Shown piece after piece: positions 24,116 through 36,369 of a stretch of DNA of 64,000 nucleotides (position 1 is its first letter; the number at the start of each line of letters is the position of its first letter). The position numbers and the translations under genes were made by a program. Origin of the DNA: Sambucus nigra (taxonomy: Eukaryota; Streptophyta; Magnoliopsida; Dipsacales; Adoxaceae); contig OX422208.1 of the NCBI GenBank assembly GCA_949130495.1, positions 643,334,023 through 643,398,022 of the forward strand. Direction: 5' to 3'. The notes under the pieces are model-generated. The model was not told the origin of the DNA. It saw only the letters and a program-made list of their open reading frames with translations, and searched no databases.

Positions 24116-25737
24116 TTGTGGTTGCATGTTTGTCATACACTAGTTGTGGTTTCATGATATATTTTTACTAGTGTGATGACTTGTACTTTTTGTATAAATT
24201 CTTGTTTTTGATTTTTTTTGAAAAATACAAAAAGATTTTATTTTGATAAAATTTTGAGAAAATCCAAAAAGATTTTTGTATTGCACCGTTTATGGATGAA
24301 CACTTTGGATGACCAAGTCACAACATCATTCCATTTTTTTCATGTGACTATTTGATAGTGTTTTGAGATAATATGCCAATTCATCCTTGTGCTTTATAAT
24401 GTTTGGAGCCATTAAGATGTACTTAAGTGTTACTTCCTACATGTTTGACTCATGTTTCCTTTATTGCACACATGCACGGATTTGTTTGATTATTGTGCTT
24501 GTCTTATCACATGTTGGTTGGGTGTTTTCATCTCAATCCTGTCTTTAAAGCAAACCAAGCGCGATAATTTTTTATAAGGAAATTGTGCATATAAAAACCG
24601 TGTTATGAGTTTGTGTGCTTTGTTTGAATAACGGGGAGGGGCTGCGAAAGGTAATTATCTATCCTTTGTGCAAAAGCCACCGTTAAAAAGGACCTAAAAA
24701 ATTGAGGAATTTTATTATCCGAGGTCCAAAGAGGTTAAAAGAGCCCGAAAAAATTGAAAGGCAATAAAAAGATATTCATGTCAAAAAGGGGCCATTTAGG
24801 TTTTTGCACCAATTCTCCAATGTTTGAGAATTTAGATTACCTCTAAAAGAATATATATATATATGAGGGAGTTTGGTTGGAGAATTAAAACGGGTTTGCA
24901 CGTCCTTGAAATTTTTGAAAATGCGCTATATAGTTTTGGACGTTATTGGTGTGAAAATCATTTGACTTTGATTTGTTGATTTGCATAAAACGATGTCATC
25001 TAAATTCAACAAACGTTTACACTTAAGGATACCTTTGATGTTCATTCGTTAGGAGTACACGTATGCATCGTGCACATATGATTGATTGAGTTGATTTACC
25101 TATCGAATGTGTTCACACCCATTCATTCCATTTCCATGACTTGGTTGTTTGAGTCTAAATCCATGGTGTGATTTTTGTTTCATATTTGTTCATATTGGTA
25201 TCTTATTTTTATATGAAAATTTTGAAAAATTCAAAAATAGTTTGAGAATATTTATTTGAGCATCTCCTTGCAAGAGCATGATTATCATATTATTTGATGC
25301 CCTGTTTTGTATACCGTGACCCCCCGATTTTGCTTATTTGATTCATTCTTCTCATCTATCTATTTGGGGACATCATAAAAAGGGGGAGAAAGAATTATCA
25401 TATTATGGGGGAGTTTGAATTTTGAGGGAGTTTTTGAGATGTTGCTTATGTTTTTATCATATATTGATATCCATGTTATCTCATTTCAAATTCGATATGT
25501 CACGTGGTATTTTCTTTGTCTCATGTGTGTAGGTATGAAGATTAAGGATCTATATGTTGCACACCCTGATGAGAAAAGATTTGAGATTCCTGAAGATTTG
25601 AAGAACAAACGATGAAGACTATTCATTTGTACCTTTTCCAGTTTTGGGTTCATGGGAGGGTAGATTTGTATAGGCAATTTCATATTTGATAATTCGGATT
25701 TTTTATGTATGTACCGGCATAGACATAGGGGGAGATT
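24116..25737 (+). other. 3' untranslated interior of the SIRE-like element
   Basis: 1.6 kb with no pol domain. A TA run lies at 24852-24863. Phrases such as aaaagggggagaaag (25379-25393) and atgggggagtttg resemble the repeated purine tracts at the 3' end of SIRE-type elements. The purine tract next to the LTR is at about 25726-25736 (catagggggagat). Confidence 0.6.
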
Positions 25738-26849
25738 TGTAAGGACATTTTTCTCATGTCCAACATGTTACATTTGTGTATGTCGTACGCCGCTACATTT
25801 GGCACGTCACCTCACGATCTCACATGACGGCCTCTATCCGAATTCCGGGAATCAAGCATTCAACATCTCCATTAATGTGTCCCACATCTGCCTCAACGAC
25901 TTCACGTTCCAAGATTTTAGGGACTTAATGCAAGTGGTATGCAAGGGAAGTCAAAACAGTGAAAAAAGGCACGATAGGAGAGTTCAAGGGAATTTTCGTA
26001 ATTTCACATCCATATTCCGGAGGTCTGGTCAACTGGAAAGTTGAAGAGCTCACCGCAACGAAGATACTGGAAGAAACGACACCTCAATCCGAGCTACGGT
26101 GAAGGAGTTATGACCTTTTAAAGTTGGAGAAAATTCCTTGAAGAATGCTATTTTTTTTTAACCCCAAACTAGAAAGGTACCCCAAACCGATGTACCCCAA
26201 ACCGCATAAGGTACCTGTACGCTGGATAGAATTTCAGTGTTTTTATTTTGCAAAACTCTTCATATGTTTTGCTATTTAAACCACCTTCGGGGGAGCAGTT
26301 TTAAAAGACTTTAGAAGACGTTTTTGAGAGTCCAAATTACTCCAATCTTCATATTTTTTGAGTCCCAAGACTCATGTTTTGATTCACACAATTGCCAAAC
26401 CTTTGTGAATCTTTTTGGTAACCCAAGAACACAACTTTGGTTTGTTCAACTCTTGTGGAGAAGCCGTTCTCTTCTTCATTGCTGCCCTCCTGGAAAGGGA
26501 AAATTCCAGCCGACAAACTTGTGGAGAAGTCGTTTCTCTTCTTCATTGCAGCCCTCCTGGAAAGGGATATTTCCAGCCGCCGACTACAGAATCCGATACC
26601 TGAGGGTAATTCTTAGTCACTGTATTTTCATTGTAATCCGAAATTGTATGTTACAATATTATAATGAAAATAAAAGGTTTTGCCCCTTTGGGGGATTTTT
26701 CCTGAAATTTATTTGTTTTATCCTGCATGCTATATTTTATTTGATAAATCATCTAGATGCATGTCTTAGGGTTTAACTAAAATTTGGGTTTAATTAAAAT
26801 TGATTTTTATTTGAGAAGTCGCAATATTTCCGATGTAGCTGCACTCTCA
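25738..26849 (+). repeat. 3' LTR (1112 bp) of the SIRE-like element
   Basis: It matches the 5' LTR throughout with about 3% substitutions by eye. It lacks 20 bp within the GGTACCCCAAACC cluster. The target duplication AAATG follows immediately. Confidence 0.95.
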
Positions 26850-26854
26850 AAATG

Positions 26855-27719
26855 ATTCATTAATTGCCCTATTTTAGTTCATGTGTAAAATTTGAAATTG
26901 GACCATTTCATAAAAAACGTGAAATGCATCCATTTCAGATAGGATGTACATGCTTCTCACTCTCTTTTCCTCCCTTCCCTCCCTCCTTTCCCCCTCCCCC
27001 TCCCCCTCCCTCTTAATTTGTTTTTATCTTTTTTTCTCATAGAACCTTAATATCAATTTTAGATTATCAAACATTACATAAAATTGAATTTAAACTCAAT
27101 TCAAATTCACTCTTAGGCTTTGTATTCATTTTGGCATCACCAATGAGCGGGCCAGAAGCTCTATACATGTATATTACACAATTTTTTTCACGGGTGTTCA
27201 CTTCTTCTTCTCTACTAATAACTAATTAGGTACCTCAGAAATTAATAAATTAATAAATTGGTAAAATTGCTTTTATATGAAACTGGATTCTATATTGGCA
27301 CATTCTTCCCGAATCAGTTACAAGCATCAAAGCGATTAGTGTTGCAACTTAAACTACGAGGACATTCAGTGTGTGCTGAGTAGTCCCTCTGTCCAGCAAG
27401 TCGAAACATTTTAAAAAGGAAAAAAAAAATCCAATTTAACCTCTTTATAATTACAAAGGCATTTGAAATGATTATTGCTCTTCCATAAGTAATATTGAAA
27501 TGGGTAAGTTTGCAAACATGACTATTAATTCGTCACTAAGAATGAAAGCATGAATATTAATTTGAGACGAATGATATACTATCTGTCTCAAATAAATAAT
27601 ATAAAAACGTCAACTAAGAATTACATGTTGAAAATAATGTACCAATTTTTTAATTTAATAACACTTTGATTTTTGAGTTGTCATTCTTAATTGAATATAG
27701 GGTAAGTAGATTAAATAAT
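26855..27719. other. Intergenic region upstream of the laccase gene
   Basis: No gene is seen. A pyrimidine-only tract (ctctcactctcttttcctccc... to ccctctt) occupies about 26957-27014. The rest is AT-rich. Confidence 0.5.
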
Positions 27720-28050
27720 GATGCAGAGGATGGTCAAAATCAGGTCACATTGCCTTTGGGGGAACTATAACATCACGACAAAGGACAGGCTTGACAGTAG
27801 AAAAGAGAGAAGAGGCAAATAAATTAAAGTCTTTGGCAGCACTCTATAGTTGCTCTCCAACAGCAGATTGTCCAAATCCTCTCCATTTTTTAACTATACT
27901 ATATGCATCACCTAATCAAACTTAAACCGAACACAATTTCACCATCTCTATCTATATATACCCAACCTCAGTAAATTTGTTGAAGCAGTATCTTATTCAA
28001 GTTTACAAATCAAAGTTTATTCACTTTCTCCTAAGAGAAAGTAGCAGAAA
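27720..28050 (+). promoter_or_regulatory. Laccase promoter and 5' leader
   Basis: A TATA box, ctatatatac, lies at 27952-27961, about 90 bases before the start codon. ACCTAAT at 27910-27916 fits the degenerate secondary-wall MYB response element ACC(A/T)A(A/C)(T/C), the site type through which MYB46-class factors drive lignin genes. A 7-base match can occur by chance. The leader after the TATA box is AC-rich with several CAA words and no upstream ATG between 27990 and 28050. Confidence 0.6.
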
Positions 28051-31048
28051 ATGGGTGCTTCTATTCTGAAATCACCAGCTTCCATAATATTTCTCTTCTC
28101 ATTAGTAACAATGTGTGTACTTTCTCAGCCTGCACTTGCAAAGGATGCAGTCACTACCAGGCACTATGAGTTTAATGTACGTGTTATGTGGTGTTCTCAC
28201 TACAATTTTTTTTCAAGCTTATGCCACTGTTAAAGACGTGGTATATAACATTTGTGTGTGATCATATATTATATGTTGTTGTAGATCAAGTTGCGAAATG
28301 TGACGCGGCTGTGCCACTCGAAGAGCATTGTTACGGTAAATGGGAAGTTTCCAGGTCCTCGCATTGTAGCTAGGGAGGGTGACCGGCTACTCATTAAAGT
28401 CATTAACCATGTTCCAAACAATATATCCATCCACTGGTATGATTACATATCTTTATTTTCTTCTATTCTATAATTCATCCAATATAAAGGGTAAATGTCC
28501 TTAAAAATTACGCCGAGTTACAATAGATAGACAAGAGAAAATATTAGAAATGTGAGGCTCATTATTACATGAGAGGTTACCACATATGATCATAATTAAA
28601 GGAACAATTCTAGGCTTGCTTAGAATTGTACATTTTTTTCCCACAAATAGTTAATGACGGCATCATAAATACAACTAAGAAGAATAATTAAAAGGTAGGT
28701 ATATATATGTCCTGTCATCTTATGTGGCAGTTAATCTACCACCTCAAAGAGGAAAAACATTTGAGTACTTTAAGTATGCTTTCTGAATTTCAACTAAGCG
28801 TATCATTTTTCTAAGTATGAATGGAAAGTAATAAGATAAACAGGGTTTCTAACATGAAACACCATTAACTAAAGTACACTTGTGTGACTGTTTGTTATGC
28901 AATTTTTGAAATAGGCATGGCATTCGACAACTTGGGAGCGGGTGGGCTGATGGGCCGGCATATGTAACACAGTGCCCCATACAAACTGGGCAAAGCTATG
29001 TCTACAACTTCACTATAGTTGGCCAAAGAGGAACTCTCTTTTGGCATGCTCATATCTCATGGCTAAGATCTACAATCTACGGTCCTCTAATCATCCTTCC
29101 CAAGCATAATGTTGCCTACCCATTTTCTAAACCTCACAAGGAAGTTCCCATCATCTTTGGTAATAATCTATATCTATAAATGCACAAGTAATTAGACGGA
29201 ATCAAGCTCATTCTCCTTGTGTTAGAATTTACTAACAGAAACTTCAAAATCTATTTGCAGGAGAGTGGTTCAATGTTGATACTGAGGCCATAATTAACCA
29301 AGCCTTACAAACAGGTGGGGGTCCAAATGTCTCCGATGCCTATACCATCAATGGGCTTCCGGGGCCTTTGTATAACTGCTTGGCAAAAGGTATAAATGAA
29401 ATCCAACAGTAAACATCTTTAATCACTTGAATCATGGTATAAAACTTTGTTTTTGTAATTTTGTTTTGTCAGATACATTCAAGCTAAAGGTTAAGCCTGG
29501 AAAGACTTACCTTCTTCGATTGATCAACGCAGCACTTAATGATGAACTTTTCTTTAGTATTGCAAACCACACCCTAACAGTTGTAGAAGCGGATGCTATT
29601 TATGTCAAACCTTTTGAGACGGAGACACTAGTCATTACTCCTGGACAGACCACAAATGTTCTTCTAAAGGCCAAACCCCATTTCCCAAGTGCCACTTTTC
29701 TCATGACTGCTAAGCCCTATGCAACTGGGCTAGGAACCTTTGACAACTCTAGTGTTGCTGGTATTCTTGAATATGACTTACCAACAGCACACCATCGAAC
29801 CATCTCAAGGAAGAAGCTTCCACTCTTCAAACCAACCTTACCTCTACTCAATGATACTTCTTTTGTTACCAATTTTACTAAGAGGCTACGCAGCTTAGCT
29901 AGTCCCCAGTTCCCCGCTAATGTCCCACAGAAAGTTGACAAAAAATTCTTTTTCACAATAGGACTTGGAACAAGCCCTTGTGAGAAAAACAAAACATGCC
30001 AAGGACCCAATGGAACCAGGTTTGCAGCTTCAATCAACAATATATCATTTGTACAACCAACCACGTCCCTCCTCCAAGCCCACTACTTTGGGCAATCAAG
30101 TGGGGTTTATAACCCTGACTTTCCATTCAGCCCCATCCATTGGTTTAACTATACTGGAACACCTCCAAATAATACCTTCGTGAGCAATGATACCAAGCTT
30201 ATGGTTCTCCGTTATAACACTAGTGTGGAACTAGTCATGCAGGATACAAGCATTCTTGGTGCTGAAAGCCACCCTCTTCATCTCCATGGATTCAACTTCT
30301 TCGTTGTCGGAGAAGGCTTTGGCAACTATGATCCTAGTAAAGACCCTAAAAACTTCAATCTTGTCGACCCCATTGAAAGGAACACTGTTGGTGTGCCCTC
30401 CGGTGGGTGGGTCGCTATTCGTTTCCTAGCAGATAATCCAGGTGAGTAGCAAAGAGTGAATGCAAAAATTCAAAAGCTAACAAAAATTGTGCTACTTATA
30501 TACTTTTTACGATAAGAACAACAATTGTAAAAAAGATAATTAATACTTCAGTTATTCTGCATGCACCCTTATCTAAGTAAGGACTATGAATGTACATAGA
30601 AGGTTGTACATTAGTTTTTATTTACAAAATCATATGTATATGCATGCACATATAAGCACACGTTGTTTTGTACAAATTTATGAATAGATTCTTATGCAAC
30701 AACAATAAACTTTACAACACATTGATTTACGCAAATTGATTACATCTATTTTTCTCTTGTAATATTTCTAAGCATCATTTACAAAAACTAATAATTATTT
30801 TTTTTAATAACAACAGTACTAACATAAAATTACTATTTATGTGTGAAATAACAAGTTATGCATTTCATAGTAATAGTTGATGATGTTTGGAGTATAATGA
30901 TGATGATGTGTGAACAGGGGTGTGGTTCATGCATTGCCACTTGGAGACCCACACAAGCTGGGGTTTGAAGATGGCATGGCTTGTTTTAGATGGAAAGCTT
31001 CCCCATCAAAAGCTACTTCCTCCTCCAGCAGATCTCCCCAAATGCTAA
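28051..31048 (+). CDS. LAC17-like: Laccase (multicopper oxidase), LAC17-like, six exons
   Basis: Exons are 28051-28176, 28285-28436, 28915-29159, 29261-29389, 29473-30441 and 30918-31048, all with GT/AG borders. Together they give 1752 bases, 583 residues. Exon lengths 152, 245 and 129 are those of plant laccases. Residues 1-30 form a secretion signal. Copper ligands are complete: His92-Trp-His94, Trp-His137-Ala-His139, His484-x2-His487-x-His489 and His546-Cys547-His548 with His552. Leu557 is the axial T1 residue, as in high-potential enzymes. Many Asn-x-Ser/Thr sites are present. The family oxidises monolignols to radicals in the cell wall with reduction of oxygen to water. The sequence agrees best with the Arabidopsis LAC17 group, known for lignification. 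No disabling change is seen, so it should be functional. The gene symbol reflects similarity, not proven orthology. Confidence 0.97.
29522..29542 (+). promoter_or_regulatory. Predicted miR397 target site in laccase exon 5
   Basis: This 21-base stretch, encoding part of LINAALND, pairs with the conserved plant miR397. There is one mismatch opposite miRNA base 12, one G:U pair opposite base 6 and a mismatch opposite base 21. miR397 is known to cut LAC2, LAC4 and LAC17 transcripts at this same coding position, tying laccase dose to copper supply and lignin formation. Confidence 0.8.
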
Positions 31049-31241
31049 CCGTTAATTCATATTACGTGGAGAAAGCTTATTAACTCCCATTTTTCTTTTT
31101 TTTCCTTGTTGATTCGTTTTTCTGATTTGTTGACGTTTGTTCCAGCAGAGGTTTTTGCCTAGTGAACCTTCGATTAATGAGTTTATTTCATTATCTATGT
31201 GGAGTTAAAAGGAGAAAAGAGTGGATTATTTTTTGTAATTC

Positions 31242-31247
31242 AATAAA
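31242..31247 (+). terminator. Likely polyadenylation signal of the laccase gene
   Basis: AATAAA lies 194 bases after the stop codon, followed by T/G-rich sequence. A plausible 3' UTR thus covers 31049 to about 31270. Confidence 0.55.
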
Positions 31248-31639
31248 TTTGTGCAAGGAGGCCTCAGTAATAAAATTGGAGTTTGGATAGCTAATTTTAT
31301 GCTCTTTACAATATTATTTTTTTGATAAGTAAATATGTCATAAAAAAAACATCACCTTAGGGGCGGAAACTCTTATACAGGAAGTATACCTAGTAAATAG
31401 AATGGGCCGGCAAAGTCAATACCGAAAAACCAACAAAAAAGCTACTCTATTCTATGAAACTCCTCCATAAAGTCCAAAAAAAAGGAAATGATAGGTTTGG
31501 ATCCTTCTTATACCAACTGAGCAGCGAAACTCAGAAACAAAAAGCGCAATTTAAAAAGAGCTAATTACTTTCCTTCGAAACACATCTTATTTCTCTCTAT
31601 TTAAATCGTCCGAAAAGATGTAATGTGGAGTCATCCGCC

Positions 31640-31880
31640 TAACATTCCCTCGTCCCTTCAAGCTTAGGGACCTACCATCCTACTACCAAATCACTATTCA
31701 ACTGTGACACGACACATTGAACTCGACAAAGAGATAGAAAAACACCCCATAGCTCCCTCATCACTTAGCAATGCAAAAGTAAATGATTCATCGTCTTTTC
31801 AGCCTCCTTGCACATCCAACATCGATTGGCCATTCAACTAGCCTCGTATGCAAACCTTCTGACGTCAATATTGCATGTTT
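31640..31880 (-). pseudogene. zf-RVT domain of the LINE
   Basis: The minus-strand frame reads ANRCWMCKEAEKTMNHLLLHC with a Cys-x2-Cys...His-x4-Cys layout. This is the zinc-binding domain at the end of plant LINE ORF2 proteins. Stops lie on both sides. Confidence 0.8.
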
Positions 31881-32471
31881 AACTACAGTCCACGCGAAGA
31901 AAATAACTTTACGTGGCGCCTTCGATCTTCACACTTTTTTCTACGGATATGGATCACTCCCCAAATCCTTCAATAAAATTAATGTTCGTTCCTCTAACCC
32001 ATCTCAAAATCACCCCTTTCTGTCGAGACTGGTGTCATTTCTAACCAGTGAAATAAGCCTCCGCCTCCTCTAATTCTCAAGTCTCCTTCTAAACTTCGAG
32101 TTCCAAATCATCTGATCCTTAGCCATTATCCTATGCTCTCCCACCAACCCATCTTTATATCGATTCTGATGAGTTATATCCAGGGAAATGATCCTCCTAG
32201 GTATCGTCCTCTCCCCATCTATATATACAAAATCTAATTATATTCCCATTCTCTAGGTGAAACACCGAGTGACGCGAGAATTCCCCTCATCTCATAAATA
32301 TGTGCTTCCATAGCCCTACGTCGAGCGCATAGTTTCCCTCACTCGGACCCCACCCGCATCTGGTGTATCCTCACCCTGGCCACCTCCACTTTCCTCCGAA
32401 ACCTATTTTCTCATGAGGAAATCTCCACAACAATTTTCCTAGCAAATATTTATTATAGTGCTTTAAACTTT

Positions 32472-33700
32472 TCACACATACCCCCTCTTTAGTTGGCTTT
32501 CAAACTCCTTAAAACTTACGAGGCGATGCTTAAAACCGTTTTCCTCTTCCATCCACAAGAAATCCATCATCATCTTCTCCAACTTCTTGCGCACTAAGCC
32601 GACAAGCTTGAACGAGTGCTTTTGATCAACGTTAACCTCCCATTTTGAGAGGTAAAAATTCTTCAACCCCGTCAATCTCCTTTTAACCATCTAAAGGACC
32701 GAAATCCATATTGCTTTAGACTTGTACTAGGTCTCTAAAGGAAGGACAAGGTACGCTGAGGGAAGTGATCCCACCTTGCACCCTACCACCTCTGCCAAAT
32801 AACCCACATTCTCACCTACCTCAACCGGGATCATTTCACATTTTCCAACATTAATGCGTAACCCCGATACATCCTCGAAGAACAATAGAAACAATCATAA
32901 TACTCTCACTTGTACCTCTTTTGTGTCATAAAATATGATAGGTGTTAAATTCTAACACAATAGATTTTAGAATTACGATTCAAAAACCCACTGATCAACC
33001 CATCCTCCACTACTCTGTCCACGAATAGACTAAGTGCCTTCATCACTAAGATGAATAGGAAAGGAGGTAAGGGGTCCCCTTAATGAATCCCCCTAGAACT
33101 CGAGAAAAATCCTTCTGGCGTCTTGTTTACCAAAAGTGAAAATCTCACTGTTGATATACAACTCTTAATCCACTGGAACCACCGAACCCAAAAGCCCTTC
33201 CTCTCTAATAAATATAGCAGGAACTTCCAATTGACATGATCATATGCCTTATGAATATCCAACTTCCAAAAAACTTCGGGGTCTCCACTTCTCTTTCTAA
33301 ATTCGATATACTCATTAGCCACCAATACCACGACCATAATTTGTCTACCCCCCAAAGCATTTTTTCTTCTAAAATGAGTGGATTAATCACCTTACTCATT
33401 CTAATTGCCAACACCTTAGAAAGGATCTTATACACACTTTCCATTAAACTAATAGGTCTAAATCCATTCACATCCACCGACCCCCACCCTTCTTGGGAAT
33501 AATTGTTAAAAAGGTGTCATTAAACCCACTAAAAATGACCTTTTCATGAAACTTTAGAAAAAACCCACCACATCCTCTTTCACAATGGCCCAACAATGCT
33601 GGAAAAAAGTTATAGTGAAGCCATCCGGTTATGGGGCCTCATTCCTACTCATAGAATTCATGACTTGAACTACCACATCTTTCATAAAAGTCCCTTCCAG
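32472..33700 (-). pseudogene. LINE reverse transcriptase remnant
   Basis: Recognisable blocks on the minus strand are DVNGFRPISLMESVYKILSK, then [18 protein letters not shown], then [20 protein letters not shown], and then [20 protein letters not shown] followed by a stop and GDPL. These are the plant L1 RT signature segments. Further on, 32690-32472 contains a tail resembling the LEK..DFLW segment. The catalytic Tyr-Ala-Asp-Asp region (about 32935-32980) is eroded. Frames shift at least at about 33350. Confidence 0.88.
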
Positions 33701-33907
33701 CATCTCAACCTCTTTTCCAGAAATACTCTCCATCTGTAAACTATCAAGCTTAGGTCTCCATTAATCATTTTTCCTATATAAGCTCTCATAAAATTATTCA
33801 ATGTCCCAACTCACCAAGCTATCCTCTACAGACTCATCCTCCCTCATAATTTTTGTCTCCAACTAATTTCTTCCCGAATCAACCTCCCCCTTTCTTTCAT
33901 TCCTCAA

Positions 33908-35455
33908 TTCTTGAGAGAGATAGAGTTTCCATGAGCTATGAAGTGAAGATTGTTATCGATAATAATCAATAATTTATACGATAATATGGTGAAGATAGCC
34001 TTTAGATTATCAATCCACATGTTCATTAAGCTTTGGGATGGCATTGGAGGCTATTAGCTATGAACTTGATCTCCATGATATGGTCTGTTATTTTCTTGGT
34101 GTTCTCCATGCCTTATTTGGGTTTGAAAGAGGGTCTTATGAGGCTTTGCAGATGGCAAGTATCCAAATACCTCAACATATAAAATTCTTTTACACTATTT
34201 AATCCATTAGAAAAATATATTTTATAAAAGTCTCCTTTAGATTTACACTATTTCTACGATTCAATGATTATTGCCTCGATAAAATCCTATTAAGGAAAAT
34301 CCCTTTGGGGAAAAATCAAAGTGAAGGAAAATTAGTACAACTTTTATGATCAAAGGAAAAAGAGAAGAACATGCATAAGTCCATAAGTACCATGTTATAT
34401 TCTCTCCCTGATATGATGATCCCCTTCATTAGATACTCCCCCTCATTGTGGAATTTATCTGATGATTCGGCGAATCTCATATATAAGCTTCTGGAATGTT
34501 GCTTTCAGAATTAACTTGGTGAAAAGATCAAATAGGTTGTTACTTTAATCTCATTTTTCTTCTGAAGCTCAACTTTCATAATCTTTTAAGAGATTCACAT
34601 TGATGTTAAACATGTTGAATAATAGCATATCCATAAGACATATTTACTTAAAAACCCTCATCAACCTCAACCATATTTGAATAAACTGATTTTCCCCTGA
34701 TTTTTATTTCGTCTTTTTATATGCAGACTTTAAAATTAAATATCTCCCATAATATAAGTCCATTTGAAACAAAATTTATATATTTGGAAAGCTGTTGATG
34801 CTATCTATCAAAAGAGATCCATGATGTATATTTAATTCTGAAGTTTGAAATTTTTGTTGGAGCATCGTCGGAGTCACCTATATGTTGTCGGGTACTTGCC
34901 AGAGTCACTAGGGTCTTGCCTGAGTGTTGACGGAGTTCACCGAAATGCTTTTAGAGTTCACCGAAGTGTTTTCAGAGTTTGTCAGAGTGTTGCTGGAGTT
35001 CGTTGGAGCATCACCAAAGTTTATAGGGTGTCACCGGATACATGAGGTGGGTTAAGGTAGATAGATAAAGAATTAATAGTGGGTTAGTCATAGTAGTGGG
35101 TATGTTGGTTTACTCTAAAATATCAAAGGGGTCTCACTAAACATGTTTTACTCTTGGATTTTTTATTTTAAAGGTTTAACTTTAATGGGGGATGTATAAT
35201 CACCTCTATAAAATATTCTTTGCAATAATAGGCTTTCCACGAGCTATGAAATGAAGATAATTATCAATAATCATCAACAATTTAATGTATAATATGATGG
35301 AGATGGTTTTCAGATTGTTAATCCATCTAGTGATTAAGCATGGAAATGGAATTGGGGGATGTTATCTATTAATTTGAGCTCCATGACTTGGTCAATAATT
35401 TACTCCCCCCCCCCCCATGCCTTGTTTATGTTTGAAAGAGGGTTTAGTTGGGCTA
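33908..35455 (-). mobile_element. Truncated copia element remnant with LTR-like flanks
   Basis: The minus strand at about 34430-34545 encodes DLFTKLILKATFQKLIYEIRRI, matching the end of copia RNase H (usually DLFTK...TF.KL...IGMRRL). It is followed, as in real elements, by a purine tract (gagggggag on the minus strand at about 34429-34440). Two related blocks lie either side, 33920-34148 and 35228-35455. They share gagctatgaa.tgaagat, aatatg.tg.agat and tgaaagaggg words and are probably pieces of the two LTRs. Everything else of the element is missing. Confidence 0.6.
34846..35035 (+). repeat. Short degenerate repeat cluster
   Basis: Roughly ten imperfect repeats of a 20-25 base phrase resembling gtcaccgaagtgttgccggagtt follow one another. 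They produce a frame with repeated SV/VHR residues (34845-35045). No function is apparent. Confidence 0.55.
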
Positions 35456-36141
35456 TGCTCATGACAAGTTGAAAATCTCAACTAAAGGTTTCACACAATA
35501 AATAGATTCTTAGCACTGCTTTCTTAGAGCCTATGTAGGAGCATCTCACCACTCAATTGTTTGTTTTAATAGGAATAATTGTGTGGGAATACCATTTATT
35601 AACATTATTTAACTGACATGATGATATGTCTTTAATATATCTGTCAGTCAAATGGTATTAATTATGAGTGGCTCATAAATCAACTAATGCATTAACAACA
35701 CATTGGGGTGTCATATAAATGGTATCCCCATAGAACTACTATTTTAATAGTGATGAAAAAGGCCCGAGCAAAACTCACAAATTTATCATGCCACGTATCT
35801 TATGCGACGCAAATGGGGTAAAGGTTTGAAACTAATTAAAGTTAGGCTAACCATGGATTATTTACTCGTTTCCCGCCAAGTTAAAAAGTATATTATTTTT
35901 AATAGGTATTTTTTACTTTACCCCTGAAAAATAATGTATTTAGAGATACCCCCTTAAATATGAATTAATTAGCCTTACTCCCCACATGCATAAGGTACTA
36001 GAGAGATTATGAACATGCAAGGGGAAAGTCTCATTATTGAACATATAATATCTAAATACAACATTATCTTATGGCACAACTCTTATTTTATGATTGCTTT
36101 CGTGAATACTTTCATTGTGAATTTTTTTGCACTCACAATTT
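35456..36141. other. Probable LTR remnant upstream of the first Tat element
   Basis: No gene is seen. The stretch ends at the leader motif gcgtcgtctgtgagaa (36142-36157), so its right part should be the 5' LTR of the following element. The outer LTR end could not be fixed. Confidence 0.4.
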
Positions 36142-36369
36142 GCGTCGTCTGTGAGAATCAACTTGTGTACCTACAAAAGCATTCATTACCAGAAAGCCAT
36201 CAATATCTCACCACAACAATAATATTCCACAAATCGGTGATGTTCAGGAAGATCTTTCCCCTCCTAGGGTCAGGTCTGAAAGTTTCCAACATCTAAACCC
36301 AAGGGTTTGCTAGGAAAGGAAACCCTCAGAGGAGAGTTATAGACCTCCAAGGTCCACTCATATTTCCAC

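Larger units (their letters stand above)
21663..26849 (+). mobile_element. Complete non-autonomous LTR retrotransposon, SIRE-like, gag only
   Basis: Both LTRs are present (21663-22794 and 25738-26849). They begin TGTAAGGAC and end CACTCTCA, and the 5-bp target duplication AAATG lies at 21658-21662 and 26850-26854. PBS sequences of tRNA-Met type follow the left LTR and a purine tract precedes the right LTR. The 2.9-kb interior encodes a single intact gag-like gene. No protease, RT or integrase can be found. LTRs are about 97% alike by eye, with a 20-bp indel in the GGTACCCCAAACC repeats. It must have used enzymes of a related autonomous element. Confidence 0.95.
31313..33900 (-). mobile_element. 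L1-type LINE pseudogene, 5'-truncated
   Basis: The minus strand carries LINE reverse-transcriptase remnants in the order expected from high to low coordinates: RT, palm and connection region, and zf-RVT. A T-rich run at about 31311-31319 on the plus strand could be the complement of the poly(A) tail and so the 3' end. Many stops and frameshifts are present. No endonuclease is found on the upstream side, so the copy is 5'-truncated. It lies tail-to-tail with the laccase gene, about 65 bases from its likely polyadenylation signal. Confidence 0.88.

Noticed and set aside
29717..30064. 115-codon frame opposite laccase exon 5
   Set aside because: Shadow of a conserved exon. No independent evidence.
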